DNA of 64,000 nucleotides from an uncultured Clostridia bacterium (GTDB lineage: Bacteria; Bacillota; Clostridia; Christensenellales; Aristaeellaceae): NCBI GenBank assembly GCA_947565865.1, contig CANOHT010000003.1, positions 62,001-126,000 of the forward strand. Reading direction: 5' to 3'. Under the pieces are notes generated by a model that saw nothing but the letters and a program-made list of their open reading frames with translations, had not been told where the DNA came from and did no database searches. This document shows, piece after piece, positions 52,497 through 61,500 of this stretch. The translations under genes and the position numbers were made by a program. Numbering within the stretch: position 1 is the stretch's first letter; the number at the start of each line of letters is the position of its first letter.

Positions 52497-53819
52497 TTGA
52501 ACAAGCCCAAGACCGTGGCCTTCCACACCCTGGGGTGCAAGGTCAATCAATACGACACCCAGGCCATGCTGGAGCTTTTCCGCGCCGCCGGTTATGAGGT
52601 GGTTCCCTTTTCCGGCCCCGCGGACGTGTATGTGCTCAACACCTGCACCGTCACCGGCTCCGGGGACAAGAAATCCATGCAGCTGGCCCGCCGATTGCGC
52701 CGGGAGCACCCGGACAGCCAGCTGATCCTCTGCGGCTGCCTGGCCCAGCGCAAGGGTGACGCCCTGCTGGAAGCCGGCGCGAGACTGATCCTGGGCACCC
52801 AGCGCCGGAGCGAGGTAGTGACGCTGCTGGAGGAGGCCCTTCGCGAGAACGTCCAGCTATGCCGGGTGGAACCCCTCACCGGCCCTGTGCCCTTTGAGCG
52901 GCTGGCTGTCACCGACCAGGAGGAGCATACCCGCGCCACCCTGAAAATTCAGGAGGGCTGCAACAACCGCTGCACCTACTGCATCATTCCCAGCGTCCGG
53001 GGGCCCATCCGCTCCCGCCCGCTGCCGGAGGTCGCGGAGGAAGCTGCCCGCCTGGCCCGGGCCGGCTTCACCGAGCTGGTGCTTACGGGCATCCACCTGT
53101 CCAGCTATGGCCGGGATGTCAAGGACGGCGTTACCCTGCTGGACGCCGTTGAAGCCGTGCAAAACGTACCGAACGTCCGCCGCATCCGCCTGGGAAGTCT
53201 GGAGCCCACCGTTGTCACCCCCAACTTCGCCCGACGCCTGGCCGGCATGGACAAGGTATGCCCCCAGTTCCATCTGGCGCTGCAGTCCGGCAGCGACGGC
53301 GTGCTGCGGCGGATGGCCCGCCAGTACAACACCAGCCAATATCTGCGGGCGGTGGAGACCTTGCGGGCCGCCTTCCCCCGCGCCGCCTTCACCACCGATG
53401 TGCTGACGGGCTTCCCCGGGGAAACCGAGGCCGAATACGAGGAGACCCGCGCCATGATCCGCCGGGTGGGCTTCGCCAAGATTCATGTCTTCCCCTACTC
53501 CCCCCGGGAGGGCACCAAGGCGGCCGCTATGCCGGAGCAATTGACCCCGGCGCTGAAGGAAGCGCGGGCCCGGGCGCTCATTGCCCTGGGGAACGAGACC
53601 GCGCTGGCCTACCGGAGAGGATGGCTGGGCCAAACTGTCCAGGTTTTGCTGGAAACACCGACGCCGGAGGGCTGGAATGGCTTTACGCCCGAATACATCC
53701 AGGTCACCGTTCCCGACTGTCCCGCCTGCCGCCCGGGCGCTATGGTTGCCGTTCAGCTGACGGCCCTGACCCCGGAAGGCCTCCGGGGAAATATCGTCAC
53801 GGAGGCAGTTCTCCCCTGA
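52497..53819 (+). CDS. mtaB: tRNA t6A37 methylthiotransferase
   Basis: Radical-SAM enzyme that turns t6A into ms2t6A at position 37. 440 residues from the TTG at 52497, which has GGAG ten bases before it; an in-frame ATG at 52473 lies inside rsmE without a site. UPF0004 domain cysteines: HTLGCKVNQYD, NTCTVT, LCGCLAQ. Radical-SAM cluster CNNRCTYCIIP, then LQSGSDGVLRRM and a TRAM-like end. Confidence 0.94.
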   Translation: MNKPKTVAFHTLGCKVNQYDTQAMLELFRAAGYEVVPFSGPADVYVLNTCTVTGSGDKKSMQLARRLRREHPDSQLILCGCLAQRKGDALLEAGARLILGTQRRSEVVTLLEEALRENVQLCRVEPLTGPVPFERLAVTDQEEHTRATLKIQEGCNNRCTYCIIPSVRGPIRSRPLPEVAEEAARLARAGFTELVLTGIHLSSYGRDVKDGVTLLDAVEAVQNVPNVRRIRLGSLEPTVVTPNFARRLAGMDKVCPQFHLALQSGSDGVLRRMARQYNTSQYLRAVETLRAAFPRAAFTTDVLTGFPGETEAEYEETRAMIRRVGFAKIHVFPYSPREGTKAAAMPEQLTPALKEARARALIALGNETALAYRRGWLGQTVQVLLETPTPEGWNGFTPEYIQVTVPDCPACRPGAMVAVQLTALTPEGLRGNIVTEAVLP

Positions 53820-53844
53820 ATCGCCGGAAAAGCCCGAAAGAGGT

Positions 53845-54052
53845 ACGGCAGCTTTGCCGTCGGCAGACTGCAGAGCGAAAATCCTCAGGCCACTTCGGGG
53901 CGCTGAAGCGCTGGAAGCCCAGCCCGTGGATTTTCGCGCGATTACGTTAAAAGCGCTTCCTTGCATGGCCGATCGGTGAGGGCGTACAATAAAACGAGGC
54001 GAAGCCTCCTCGAAAAAAAAGCAAACGCCCCTTTTCGACGCCTCGCGGAGGC
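53845..54052. repeat. hairpin-rich gap between mtaB and the HIT gene
   Basis: 53845-53860 (ACGGC, AGCTTT, GCCGT); an outer pair GCGAAAATCC (53875-53884) / GGATTTTCGC (53929-53938) enclosing GCGCT/AGCGC; 53996-54008 (GAGGC, GAA, GCCTC); 54040-54052 (GCCTC, GCG, GAGGC). The last two stems are each other's complement, so they can also pair across the 31 bases between them. No gene is present. Confidence 0.7.
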
Positions 54053-54102
54053 ATGAAAAAACAATTCACAATCGTTAAATGAATGGAAAGGATGCTGAAC
54101 CA

Positions 54103-54441
54103 ATGAAGGATTGCCTGTTTTGCCGGATCATCGCCGGGGAGATTCCCTCGGCCAAGGTCTACGAGGACAGCCTGGTATACGCCTTCCGGGACATCAACCC
54201 CCAGGCCCCCGTCCATGTGCTGGTCATCCCCAAGGCCCATGCGTCGGGCATGGCTGATATCGACCAGCTCGACGACGCGACGCTGTCCGCCTGCCTTAGG
54301 GCCTGCCGGACGGCGGCCCGACTGGAGGGCCTGACCAGCTACCGCGTCATCAGCAATTGCGGGCCGGACGCCTGCCAGTCCGTGGGCCACCTGCATTTCC
54401 ATGTGCTGGGCGGCCGGCAGATGACCGAGACCATGGCCTGA
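54103..54441 (+). CDS. HIT family nucleotide-binding protein
   Basis: 112 residues from ATG 54103. CLFCRIIAGEIPSAKVYED at the start and VGHLHFHVLGG with the histidine triad at the end place it among HinT-like purine nucleoside phosphoramidases. It keeps its usual place between mtaB and rpsU. The physiological substrate is not known for most members. Confidence 0.93.
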   Translation: MKDCLFCRIIAGEIPSAKVYEDSLVYAFRDINPQAPVHVLVIPKAHASGMADIDQLDDATLSACLRACRTAARLEGLTSYRVISNCGPDACQSVGHLHFHVLGGRQMTETMA

Positions 54442-54507
54442 TTTCGGCCATTGCGTCCATGGAAACAAGAAAGTTCTCAAAAATGTTGAGAAATTAGAAA
54501 TTTTCCA

Positions 54508-54536
54508 TTGACGCAAACCTTGAAAGGCGATATAAT
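54508..54536 (+). promoter_or_regulatory. sigma-A promoter of rpsU
   Basis: TTGACG (54508-54513), 17-base spacer, TATAAT (54531-54536), 74 bases before the GTG start. Confidence 0.8.
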
Positions 54537-54609
54537 AGCAATACGGTTCGCCATCCGTCCGTCTATGCCGGCTGATGTCAAGGCGAGATGAGCGAGAGGA
54601 GGGATAACA

Positions 54610-54783
54610 GTGTCTGAGGTACGAGTCCGCGAGAACGAATCCCTGGAGAGCGCGCTCAAGCGGTTTAAGCGTCAGTGCGCCCGCAGCGGCGTCATCCAGG
54701 AGGTGCGTAAGCGCGAGCATTACGAAAAGCCCAGCGTCAAGCGCAAGAAGAAGGCAGAGGCTGCGCGCAAGCGTAAGTACTGA
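54610..54783 (+). CDS. rpsU: ribosomal protein bS21
   Basis: 57 residues, starting at a GTG seven bases after AGGAGG. The product reads MSEVRVRENESLESALKRF, then KRQCARSGVIQEVRKREHYE, and ends in a lysine/arginine-rich tail (KRKKKAEAARKRKY). This is the normal bS21 length and pattern. It binds the 30S platform near the anti-Shine-Dalgarno. Own promoter and terminator. Confidence 0.95.
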   Translation: MSEVRVRENESLESALKRFKRQCARSGVIQEVRKREHYEKPSVKRKKKAEAARKRKY

Positions 54784-54795
54784 TTTTCATCGAAC

Positions 54796-54831
54796 GCCTC
54801 TTTTCCCGCATGGCCGGGGAAAGAGGCTTTT
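54796..54831 (+). terminator. terminator of rpsU
   Basis: GCCTCTTT-CCC, loop, GGG-AAAGAGGC followed by TTTT, 12 bases after the stop codon. Confidence 0.8.
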
Positions 54832-54921
54832 GTTATACCTGTATTGATGATTTTCGACAGCGTTCGCCACGAATCTTGTTGTACAATCCGCCCTTGTCAT
54901 GGAAAATTAACCTTTTTCCCC

Positions 54922-54950
54922 TTGCGATTCGCGTTTGAATTTGGTATACT
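54922..54950 (+). promoter_or_regulatory. sigma-A promoter of the TRM11-type methyltransferase gene
   Basis: TTGCGA (54922-54927), 17-base spacer, TATACT (54945-54950). Confidence 0.6.
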
Positions 54951-54994
54951 GTTAGCATTGCTTCAATCAATATATTGGCAGGATGAGACCATCA

Positions 54995-56020
54995 ATGGAC
55001 TATTGTTTTCAATTGCTTCCCCACGCGAATATCCGATACCAGGAATCGCTTGATCGCCTCGGCGCCGCCGAACTGGCCTGCATGCTGCGGGCCATGGCGC
55101 TGCCCGTACCCGACTTCCGCCGTGAGACCATCGGCGGGGCCGATTTTCTCCGCTTTGAAGCCCCCGAGCTGACAGCCGACCAGCTGCGCCGGATCGGTAG
55201 GCATAGCGCTCTGCTGCTCCTGTGCAGGCGGGAAGCCCCTTATCTGCTTCCCCTGGACACACCCCGTCCCGGCTATCTTCCCCGGGATCTGGCGGAGGTG
55301 CTGAAGTACAAGGGCAAAACCAGCGCGGTATTTACCCACATGATGCTGAATCTGGCGCTGGCCGCCAGTGACTTTTTCCAAGCGGAGGGCCCGGTGACGG
55401 TGCTTGATCCTCTCTGCGGGCGCGGCACCACCTGCTTCGTAGCCCTTCAGCAGGGCATGAACGCCGTCGGCCTTGATATGGATCGGCGGGATCTGAAGGA
55501 AGCGGCGGACTATTTCAGCCGCTACCTGCAGTACCACAAGCTGAAGCACAGTCTGAATCAGGGCTCCCGCACCGTCCGCAAGGGCAGCGTACCGGAAGCG
55601 CTCTATACCCTGGCCGACGCCAAGGAGCATTATCAGGCCGGGGACGTGCGCACCCTGCGCCTCCTCCTGGGCGATACAGCGCTGGCCGCCGAGCTGCTGC
55701 GCAAGACCCCCGCGGAGGTCATCGTAGCCGACTTGCCCTACGGCATTCAGCACGCCCCCCAGGACGGCCGGCATCCGGAGTCCTTCAGCGCGCTGCTCAA
55801 ACGCGCCCTGCCCGCCTGGCGCGCCGCGCTCAAGGACGGCGGCGCCATGGCGCTGAGCTTCAACAGCCTAACCCTCCCCCGAAAAACGGTGGTTTCCCTG
55901 GCGGAGGACGCGGGACTACGGGTCATGGAGGCTCCTTTCGAGAATTTGGAGCACTTTGTGGAGCAGGCCGTCACCCGCGACGTGGTGGTGGCCCGCAAGG
56001 AAGCCCCTGCCGCCCACTGA
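54995..56020 (+). CDS. TRM11-type SAM-dependent RNA methyltransferase
   Basis: 341 residues from the ATG at 54995; the ATG at 54983 is part of the AGGATGAG site. The SAM motif is VLDPLCGRGTTCFVAL near residues 135-150, and the catalytic motif VIVADLPYGIQHAP near 235 is a variant of (N/D)PPY. This arrangement resembles archaeal and eukaryotic Trm11, which makes m2G10 in tRNA, and related clostridial proteins. A THUMP domain is not evident. Target unknown; methylation of RNA is inferred. Confidence 0.82.
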   Translation: MDYCFQLLPHANIRYQESLDRLGAAELACMLRAMALPVPDFRRETIGGADFLRFEAPELTADQLRRIGRHSALLLLCRREAPYLLPLDTPRPGYLPRDLAEVLKYKGKTSAVFTHMMLNLALAASDFFQAEGPVTVLDPLCGRGTTCFVALQQGMNAVGLDMDRRDLKEAADYFSRYLQYHKLKHSLNQGSRTVRKGSVPEALYTLADAKEHYQAGDVRTLRLLLGDTALAAELLRKTPAEVIVADLPYGIQHAPQDGRHPESFSALLKRALPAWRAALKDGGAMALSFNSLTLPRKTVVSLAEDAGLRVMEAPFENLEHFVEQAVTRDVVVARKEAPAAH

Positions 56021-56088
56021 TCCGATTGATGATTAATCCCTATAACCTCTTTATGATATTTTCATACCATTATTAGGAGGCAACACCA

Positions 56089-57966
56089 TTGGCTACGCTT
56101 GACCTTTCAACCATGACCGTTGTCGAATTGCACAAATTAGCGAAGGAAAAGGGCGTCACACTGGGCGCCGGCATCAGCAAGGCCGGGATCATCGACAAGC
56201 TGAATCTCTCCATGGCGGAGGCAGCGCCCGCGCCCGTCGCCGAGGCGGCCCCCGTGCCCGAGCAGAAGGCCGAGTCCGCGAACCCCGCAGCCAAATCCGA
56301 ACCGGCTCAGTCGTCCCCCCAATATCGCGCGGCCTGGCAGAATCCCTCCCCCATCCGCTACAACAGCAAGCCGGCTTATCAGGCGCCCAGCGCCTATCCG
56401 CAGCGCAGCGTTTCCCGGCCCGCCGCCCAGGAGCAGAGCCGGCCCATGATGGGCACCCGGCCCGTGGGCTACACGCCCCGCTTCGGCCCGGCAGCCGAGG
56501 AGCGTTCCGCCGCGCCCCGGGGGGAAAACGAGCATTCAAAACCCGCTTACGGTCCCGGAGCGTCCGCTGAGCGGCGCACCGCTTACGGCGAGGCCGGACG
56601 CGTCGGCTATGACGCCCCGGCCCGGAGCGAGGCGCACGACAGCCCGCGCAGCTTCGATACCTCACGCAGCGATGAGGGCCAGCGCTATGAAAGCAAGCCC
56701 TACGAGGGCGGGTATGCCCCTCGCTCCGGCTACAATCAGCGTGCTTACCCTCCTTATGGCTCCTCTTCCGCCCGGAGGGAATACAATCAGGACGCTTCCG
56801 CCCCCACGGCCAACGAGCTGCTAGCCGCCAGCGACTGTGTGGACGGCGCGGGCGTGCTGGAGCTGCATCCCGACGGCTACGGCTTCCTGCGCACCGAGCA
56901 TCTGCTGCCCTCCAGCCGGGATATTTATCTTTCCATGGCGCAGATTCGCCGTTTCGGCCTGCGCAGCGGCGACCATGTCTCCGGCAAAATCCGTCCTCAG
57001 CGGGATGGCGACCGCTATGCCGCCATGCTCTACATCACCAGCATCAACGGTTCGGAGCCCGAAGGCATGAGCAGCCGACCCTACTTCGACGAGCTGACCC
57101 CCATCTACGCCAACCGGCGCATCAACCTTGAAACCAGCGACGATAGCCCCACCGACCTGCGCCTGATGGATTTGGTGGCGCCCCTGGGCTTCGGCCAGCG
57201 CGGCCTGCTGCTCTGTCCCCACAAGACCGGCAAGACCAAACTGCTTCAGCACCTGGCCAACGCCGTCACCCGCAACCATCCTGACGCCCATGTCATGGTG
57301 CTGCTTATTGATGTCTGCCCGGAGGACGTGACGGCCTTCCGGGAGCAGGTGCGGTGCCAGGTGATCGCGTCCACCTTCGACCAGCCTCCGGAAAACCATC
57401 TGCGCTTGGCCGACCTGACGATGGAAAGAGCCCAGCGTCTGGCGGAAAACAAGCAGGACGCCGTGGTCATCGTCGACAGCCTGACCCGGCTGGCCAAATG
57501 CTACACCACCGCCGCCGCCCAGCAGGGCCGCGCCACCCCCGGCATGATCAACCCCACCAGCCTGATGCGCGCAAAGAAGCTTTTCGGCGCGGGCCGCTGC
57601 CTGAAGGAGGGCGGCAGCCTGACGGTTATCGGCGTCATGGGGATTGACAGCCCCAACAAGGCGGATGACACCATTGTGGAGGAATTCAAGGGAACCGCCA
57701 CCATGGAGCTTGTGCTGGACGCCAGTTTGGCCCGGGCCGGGATTACCCCCGCCATCAACCTGCAGGCCTCGGGTACCAAGCGTGCCGAGCTGCTGCAGAA
57801 TGAGCGCCAGCAGGAGGGCCTCAAGGTACTGCGCAGCATTACCAGCACCACCCGTTCCGCCGCCGCCATCCCTCAGCTCAAGTCCATGATGGAGAAGGCA
57901 CCCACCAACGACGAGCTGCTGGCCCGGATTCAGGAATGGGTTCGCATGATGGATCAGAGCCGCTGA
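56089..57966 (+). CDS. rho: transcription termination factor Rho, divergent
   Basis: 625 residues, starting at TTG after AGGAGG. N-terminal helical part (9-42), a disordered insertion rich in Pro, Ser, Tyr, Arg and Gln (about 43-240), the RNA-binding OB fold (245-325, LELHPDGYGFLRTE), then the RecA-like motor. Walker A PHKTGKT (377-383) and Walker B VIVDSLTRLA (Asp463) remain. The IDERPEEVT segment of other Rhos reads IDVCPEDVT: the catalytic Glu (E. coli 211) is Val409. The equivalents of Arg353 and Arg366 are Ala545 and Ala560. Lys326 is kept (Lys524). The locus is the usual one (before rpmE). Motor activity is doubtful. Confidence 0.92.
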   Translation: MATLDLSTMTVVELHKLAKEKGVTLGAGISKAGIIDKLNLSMAEAAPAPVAEAAPVPEQKAESANPAAKSEPAQSSPQYRAAWQNPSPIRYNSKPAYQAPSAYPQRSVSRPAAQEQSRPMMGTRPVGYTPRFGPAAEERSAAPRGENEHSKPAYGPGASAERRTAYGEAGRVGYDAPARSEAHDSPRSFDTSRSDEGQRYESKPYEGGYAPRSGYNQRAYPPYGSSSARREYNQDASAPTANELLAASDCVDGAGVLELHPDGYGFLRTEHLLPSSRDIYLSMAQIRRFGLRSGDHVSGKIRPQRDGDRYAAMLYITSINGSEPEGMSSRPYFDELTPIYANRRINLETSDDSPTDLRLMDLVAPLGFGQRGLLLCPHKTGKTKLLQHLANAVTRNHPDAHVMVLLIDVCPEDVTAFREQVRCQVIASTFDQPPENHLRLADLTMERAQRLAENKQDAVVIVDSLTRLAKCYTTAAAQQGRATPGMINPTSLMRAKKLFGAGRCLKEGGSLTVIGVMGIDSPNKADDTIVEEFKGTATMELVLDASLARAGITPAINLQASGTKRAELLQNERQQEGLKVLRSITSTTRSAAAIPQLKSMMEKAPTNDELLARIQEWVRMMDQSR

Positions 57967-58055
57967 GGTCGCCATATAGCGGCCAGGCCTGTCTTTCGTC
58001 CCCAAGATATGGCACGGCCGGGGCGCAGAAAGTTGCCATCTTGGCAAAAAAACAC

Positions 58056-58084
58056 TTGCAATCCATTCCCGGTTATGATACAAT
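58056..58084 (+). promoter_or_regulatory. sigma-A promoter of rpmE
   Basis: TTGCAA (58056-58061), 17-base spacer, TACAAT (58079-58084), 54 bases before the start. Confidence 0.65.
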
Positions 58085-58137
58085 AGCCCATGCGGCAAGA
58101 TGCCGATCATTGCATACGCGAAAGAGGTGAAAAAGCA

Positions 58138-58338
58138 ATGAAGGAAAAGATCCATCCCAACTACGGTAAGTGCATCGTTCGCTGCGTGTGCGGTGAGACG
58201 TTTGAGACCGGCTCTACCAAGAAGGAACTGAAGGTGGACATTTGCTCGAAGTGCCATCCCTTCTTCACCGGCAAGCAGAAGCTGGTGGATACCGGCGGAC
58301 GCGTCGATCGCTTCAAGAAGCGTTTCGGCCTGAACTAA
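58138..58338 (+). CDS. rpmE: ribosomal protein bL31 (zinc type)
   Basis: 66 residues. KEKIHPNYGKCIVRCVCGE at the start; the zinc ligands are the cysteines of CIVRCVCG and CSKCHPF, so this is the C+ form used when zinc is plentiful. Ends TGGRVDRFKKRFGLN, as usual. Own promoter and terminator, between rho and DUF1385. Confidence 0.96.
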   Translation: MKEKIHPNYGKCIVRCVCGETFETGSTKKELKVDICSKCHPFFTGKQKLVDTGGRVDRFKKRFGLN

Positions 58339-58347
58339 TGCAAGATG

Positions 58348-58380
58348 ACAGACCATCCGTCGTGGTGGTCTGTTTTCTTT
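58348..58380 (+). terminator. terminator of rpmE
   Basis: ACAGACCA, loop, TGGTCTGT, followed by TTTCTTTTC, ten bases after the stop codon. Confidence 0.8.
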
Positions 58381-58539
58381 TCCCCGCCAAATGCGTGGGA
58401 AATTTTTGTTGAAGGCCGCTCTCCGCCGCCCAAGGCAGGGATTGTCCTGCGGCGCGGCGAATGATAGAAGGTGGAGAATTTCCGCTTATTCCGGCAGATC
58501 AAAAGAGCACCCCATCGGTGCGGAAATGAGGTATCACCA

Positions 58540-59565
58540 ATGTCCAAAAAAGCTAAAGCAAATGCCCCGTGCGATATTGGCGGTCAGGCTGTGATGGAGG
58601 GCGTCATGATGAAGGCCCCCGACGCCATCGCCATCACCGTGCGCCGTCCTGACGGCGCCATGGTCGTCAAGCGGCAGAAATATGTCGCCCCCTCGGAAAA
58701 GCACCCGTGGATGGGTTGGCCCCTGATCCGCGGCGTGGTCAACATGGCCTCCATGCTGTATATGGGCATGACCATCCTGCAGCAGTCCACCGAAATGCTG
58801 GGTGTGCTGGAGGAGGAGCCCAGCAAGTTTGAAAGGTGGCTGGCGTCCAAGCTGGGCAAGGGCATTGACAAGGTAGTCATGGGCGTAGCGCTGATTCTGG
58901 CCGTGCTCCTGTCCGTGAGCCTGTTCATCCTGATCCCCTCAGCCCTGGAAAGCTGGCTGATGTCGGTAGGCGTCACGGGCGCCCCCGCTACCCTGATCGG
59001 CGGCCTGGTCAAAATCCTGATTCTTGTCGGTTACATGACCTTCTGCGGCCTTGTCCCTGATGTGCGCCGTACCTTCCAATACCACGGTGCCGAGCACAAA
59101 ACCGTCTACTGTCACGAGGCGGGCAAGCCTCTTACCCCCGAAAACGCCCGGACCTTTTCCTGCCTGCACCCCCGCTGCGGCACCGCCTTCCTGCTGATCG
59201 TATTCATCATCAGCATGCTGATGTTCCTGCTGGTAGGCCGGGGCATCGCCAACCCGGCGCTGCGCTTCCTACTGCATCTGGCTATGCTGCCGGTGGTGGC
59301 GGGCATCAGCTATGAGGTGCTCAAGGGACTGGCCCACGCCAATAACCCCGTGGTGCGCGCCCTGCGCTGGCCCGGACTGCAGATGCAGCGCCTAACCACC
59401 CGTCAGCCGGACGACAGCATGCTGGAATGCGCCATCGTCTCCATGAACGTGGCCCTTTACGGCTTGCCCAAGGACGCTCCCCAGACCCCCGAGGGATACA
59501 CGCTGCTCCATTCCTACAAAGAGTCCATCCCCCCTGTCGATGAAGCCCAGGAGCCCCAGGCGTGA
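58540..59565 (+). CDS. DUF1385 membrane protein
   Basis: 341 residues. Starts with IGGQAVMEGVMMKAPDAIAI, the family signature (GGQAVMEGVMM), and has several membrane helices, a FQYHGAEHKTVYCHEAG segment and FSCLHPRCGTAFL with conserved His and Cys that could bind metal. Function unknown; the position between rpmE and prmC is standard in Firmicutes. RBS GAGGT. The stop overlaps the GTG start of prmC. Confidence 0.93.
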   Translation: MSKKAKANAPCDIGGQAVMEGVMMKAPDAIAITVRRPDGAMVVKRQKYVAPSEKHPWMGWPLIRGVVNMASMLYMGMTILQQSTEMLGVLEEEPSKFERWLASKLGKGIDKVVMGVALILAVLLSVSLFILIPSALESWLMSVGVTGAPATLIGGLVKILILVGYMTFCGLVPDVRRTFQYHGAEHKTVYCHEAGKPLTPENARTFSCLHPRCGTAFLLIVFIISMLMFLLVGRGIANPALRFLLHLAMLPVVAGISYEVLKGLAHANNPVVRALRWPGLQMQRLTTRQPDDSMLECAIVSMNVALYGLPKDAPQTPEGYTLLHSYKESIPPVDEAQEPQA

Positions 59566-60398
59566 CCCCCCGGGAGCTGCTTCGCCAGACAGCCGCGAGG
59601 TTTCGCGCCGTACAGCTGCCCGACCCCGAGGTGGACGGCGCGGTGCTGCTCAGCCATGTGCTGTGCCTTCCCGCCCTGACCCTTCGCCTGGACACGGATA
59701 CACAGCTGACCCCGGCGCAGCTGGACGCTTACGAGGCCCTCTGCGCACAGCGGCTTCGGCGGACGCCGCTGCAATATCTGACCCATGAGCAATCCTTTCT
59801 GGGCCGCAGCTTCTATGTGGATGATCGCGTGCTGATCCCCCGTCCCGAAACCGAGCTGCTGGCCGAGCGGGCCATTGACGCGCTGCGCCGCCGGGGCGGC
59901 TCGCCCTCGGCTCTTGATCTGTGCTGCGGCAGCGGCTGCCTCGCCGTTTCCCTGGCCCTTGGTATGCCCGCCGCTGAGGTGGACGCGGCCGACCTGTCCC
60001 CCGGCGCGCTGGACGTCACCCGGCGCAACGCGGAAGTCCTGGCGGCCCGTGTCGGTTTGTATCAGGGCGATCTGTTCCAGGCCGTGGCCGACCGCCGGTA
60101 CGACCTGATCGTCAGCAACCCGCCTTATATCCCTTCCCATGAATGCCCGCTGCTGCAGGCAGAGGTGCTGCGGGAGCCGCGCATGGCGCTCAGCGGCGGC
60201 CCGGACGGACTCGACTTCTACCGCAGGATCGCCATGGAAGCCCCCGACCATCTGCTGCCCGGAGGGCTGGTGCTGATGGAGGTAGGCTGGAATCAGGGCG
60301 AAACCGTCCGCGCGCTGATGGCGGACGCCGGCTTCCCCCGCACCGCGGTCTATCCCGACCTCCAGGGCATCCCCCGCATCGTGGAGGCTGAGCTTTAA
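59562..60398 (+). CDS. prmC: peptide chain release factor N5-glutamine methyltransferase
   Basis: Methylates the GGQ glutamine of release factors. 278 residues. Starts at GTG overlapping the DUF1385 stop (GTGA). N-terminal helical domain, VLIPRPETELLAE, SAM motif ALDLCCGSGCLAVSLAL and the catalytic NPPYIPS. Its substrate gene prfA follows 10 bases later. Confidence 0.95.
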   Translation: MTPRELLRQTAARFRAVQLPDPEVDGAVLLSHVLCLPALTLRLDTDTQLTPAQLDAYEALCAQRLRRTPLQYLTHEQSFLGRSFYVDDRVLIPRPETELLAERAIDALRRRGGSPSALDLCCGSGCLAVSLALGMPAAEVDAADLSPGALDVTRRNAEVLAARVGLYQGDLFQAVADRRYDLIVSNPPYIPSHECPLLQAEVLREPRMALSGGPDGLDFYRRIAMEAPDHLLPGGLVLMEVGWNQGETVRALMADAGFPRTAVYPDLQGIPRIVEAEL

Positions 60399-60408
60399 CG
60401 GAGGCGCT

Positions 60409-61473
60409 ATGTTCGACAAATTCCTATGGATTCAGAACCGTTATGAGGAGCTTTCCCAAGCCATTAGCCAGCCGGAGGTCATTGCGGACGCGGCGCGCTA
60501 TCAGGCCTGCCTGAAAGAGCGGGCGGCCCTGGAGCCGCAAGCGGAGGCCTGGGCCGCTTATCAGGCGCTGCTGCGGCATCTGCGGGAGGCCGAGGAAATG
60601 CAGGCCGACCCTGACCTGCGGGACATCGCCCAGGCGGAATGGCATGAGCTCAGCGACCGCAGGGCCGCCATGGAGCAAGAGCTTCGGCTGCTGCTCCTTC
60701 CCCGTGACCCTCACGATGACGGCAACGTGGTGCTGGAAATCCGCAGCGGCGCAGGCGGCGAGGAGGCCAGTTTGTTCGGCGCGGTGCTTCTGCGGATGTA
60801 TACCCGCTTCGCTGAGCGGCACGGCTTCCGGGTGGAGCCTGTATCCCTCAGCGACACGGAGCTGGGCGGCGTCAAGGAGGCCGTGGTCACCCTCAGCGGC
60901 AAGGGCGCCTTCGCCCGGATGAAGTACGAGAGCGGCGTTCATCGGGTACAGCGCGTCCCGGTCACGGAATCCAACGGCAAAATCCAGACCTCCACCTGCA
61001 CCGTGGCAGTGCTGCCCGAAGCCGAGGATGTGGAGGTGTGCATCGACCCCAAGGACGTCACCGTGGACGTCTACCGCTCCACAGGCCACGGCGGCCAATG
61101 CGTCAACACCACGGACAGCGCCGTGCGCGTTACCCACCTGCCGACGGGCCTCGTCGTCACCTGTCAGGATCAGAAAAGCCAGCTGAAAAACCGCGACAAG
61201 GCCATGCAGGTGCTTCGCGCCCGGCTGCTGGCCAAGATGCGCGGTGAGAAGGACGCCGCCTACGCCGCCCACCGCAGGGATCAGGTGGGCACCGGCGACC
61301 GCAGCGAGCGCATCCGCACCTACAACTTCCGGGAGGGCCGAGTGACCGACCACCGCATCGGCCTGACGCTGTACCGCATAGACGACATTGTGGACGGCGA
61401 CCTGGACGAAATGATCGACGCGCTGCGCCGGGAGGAGCAGGCCGCGCTGCTCAAGGAATCGCTCGAGTCCTGA
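60409..61473 (+). CDS. prfA: peptide chain release factor 1
   Basis: Reads UAA and UAG. 354 residues. GSGAGGEEASLFGA-type core (RSGAGGEEASLF), the GGQ loop in STGHGGQCVNTTDSAVRV and the tripeptide anticodon region before it. C-terminal ERIRTYNFREGRVTDHRIG is classic. The GGQ reads GGQCVN where GGQHVN is most common, a small variation. Coupled to prmC. Confidence 0.96.
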   Translation: MFDKFLWIQNRYEELSQAISQPEVIADAARYQACLKERAALEPQAEAWAAYQALLRHLREAEEMQADPDLRDIAQAEWHELSDRRAAMEQELRLLLLPRDPHDDGNVVLEIRSGAGGEEASLFGAVLLRMYTRFAERHGFRVEPVSLSDTELGGVKEAVVTLSGKGAFARMKYESGVHRVQRVPVTESNGKIQTSTCTVAVLPEAEDVEVCIDPKDVTVDVYRSTGHGGQCVNTTDSAVRVTHLPTGLVVTCQDQKSQLKNRDKAMQVLRARLLAKMRGEKDAAYAAHRRDQVGTGDRSERIRTYNFREGRVTDHRIGLTLYRIDDIVDGDLDEMIDALRREEQAALLKESLES

Positions 61474-61500
61474 AGCGCCTCCCATGAAAGAAGGAATACC

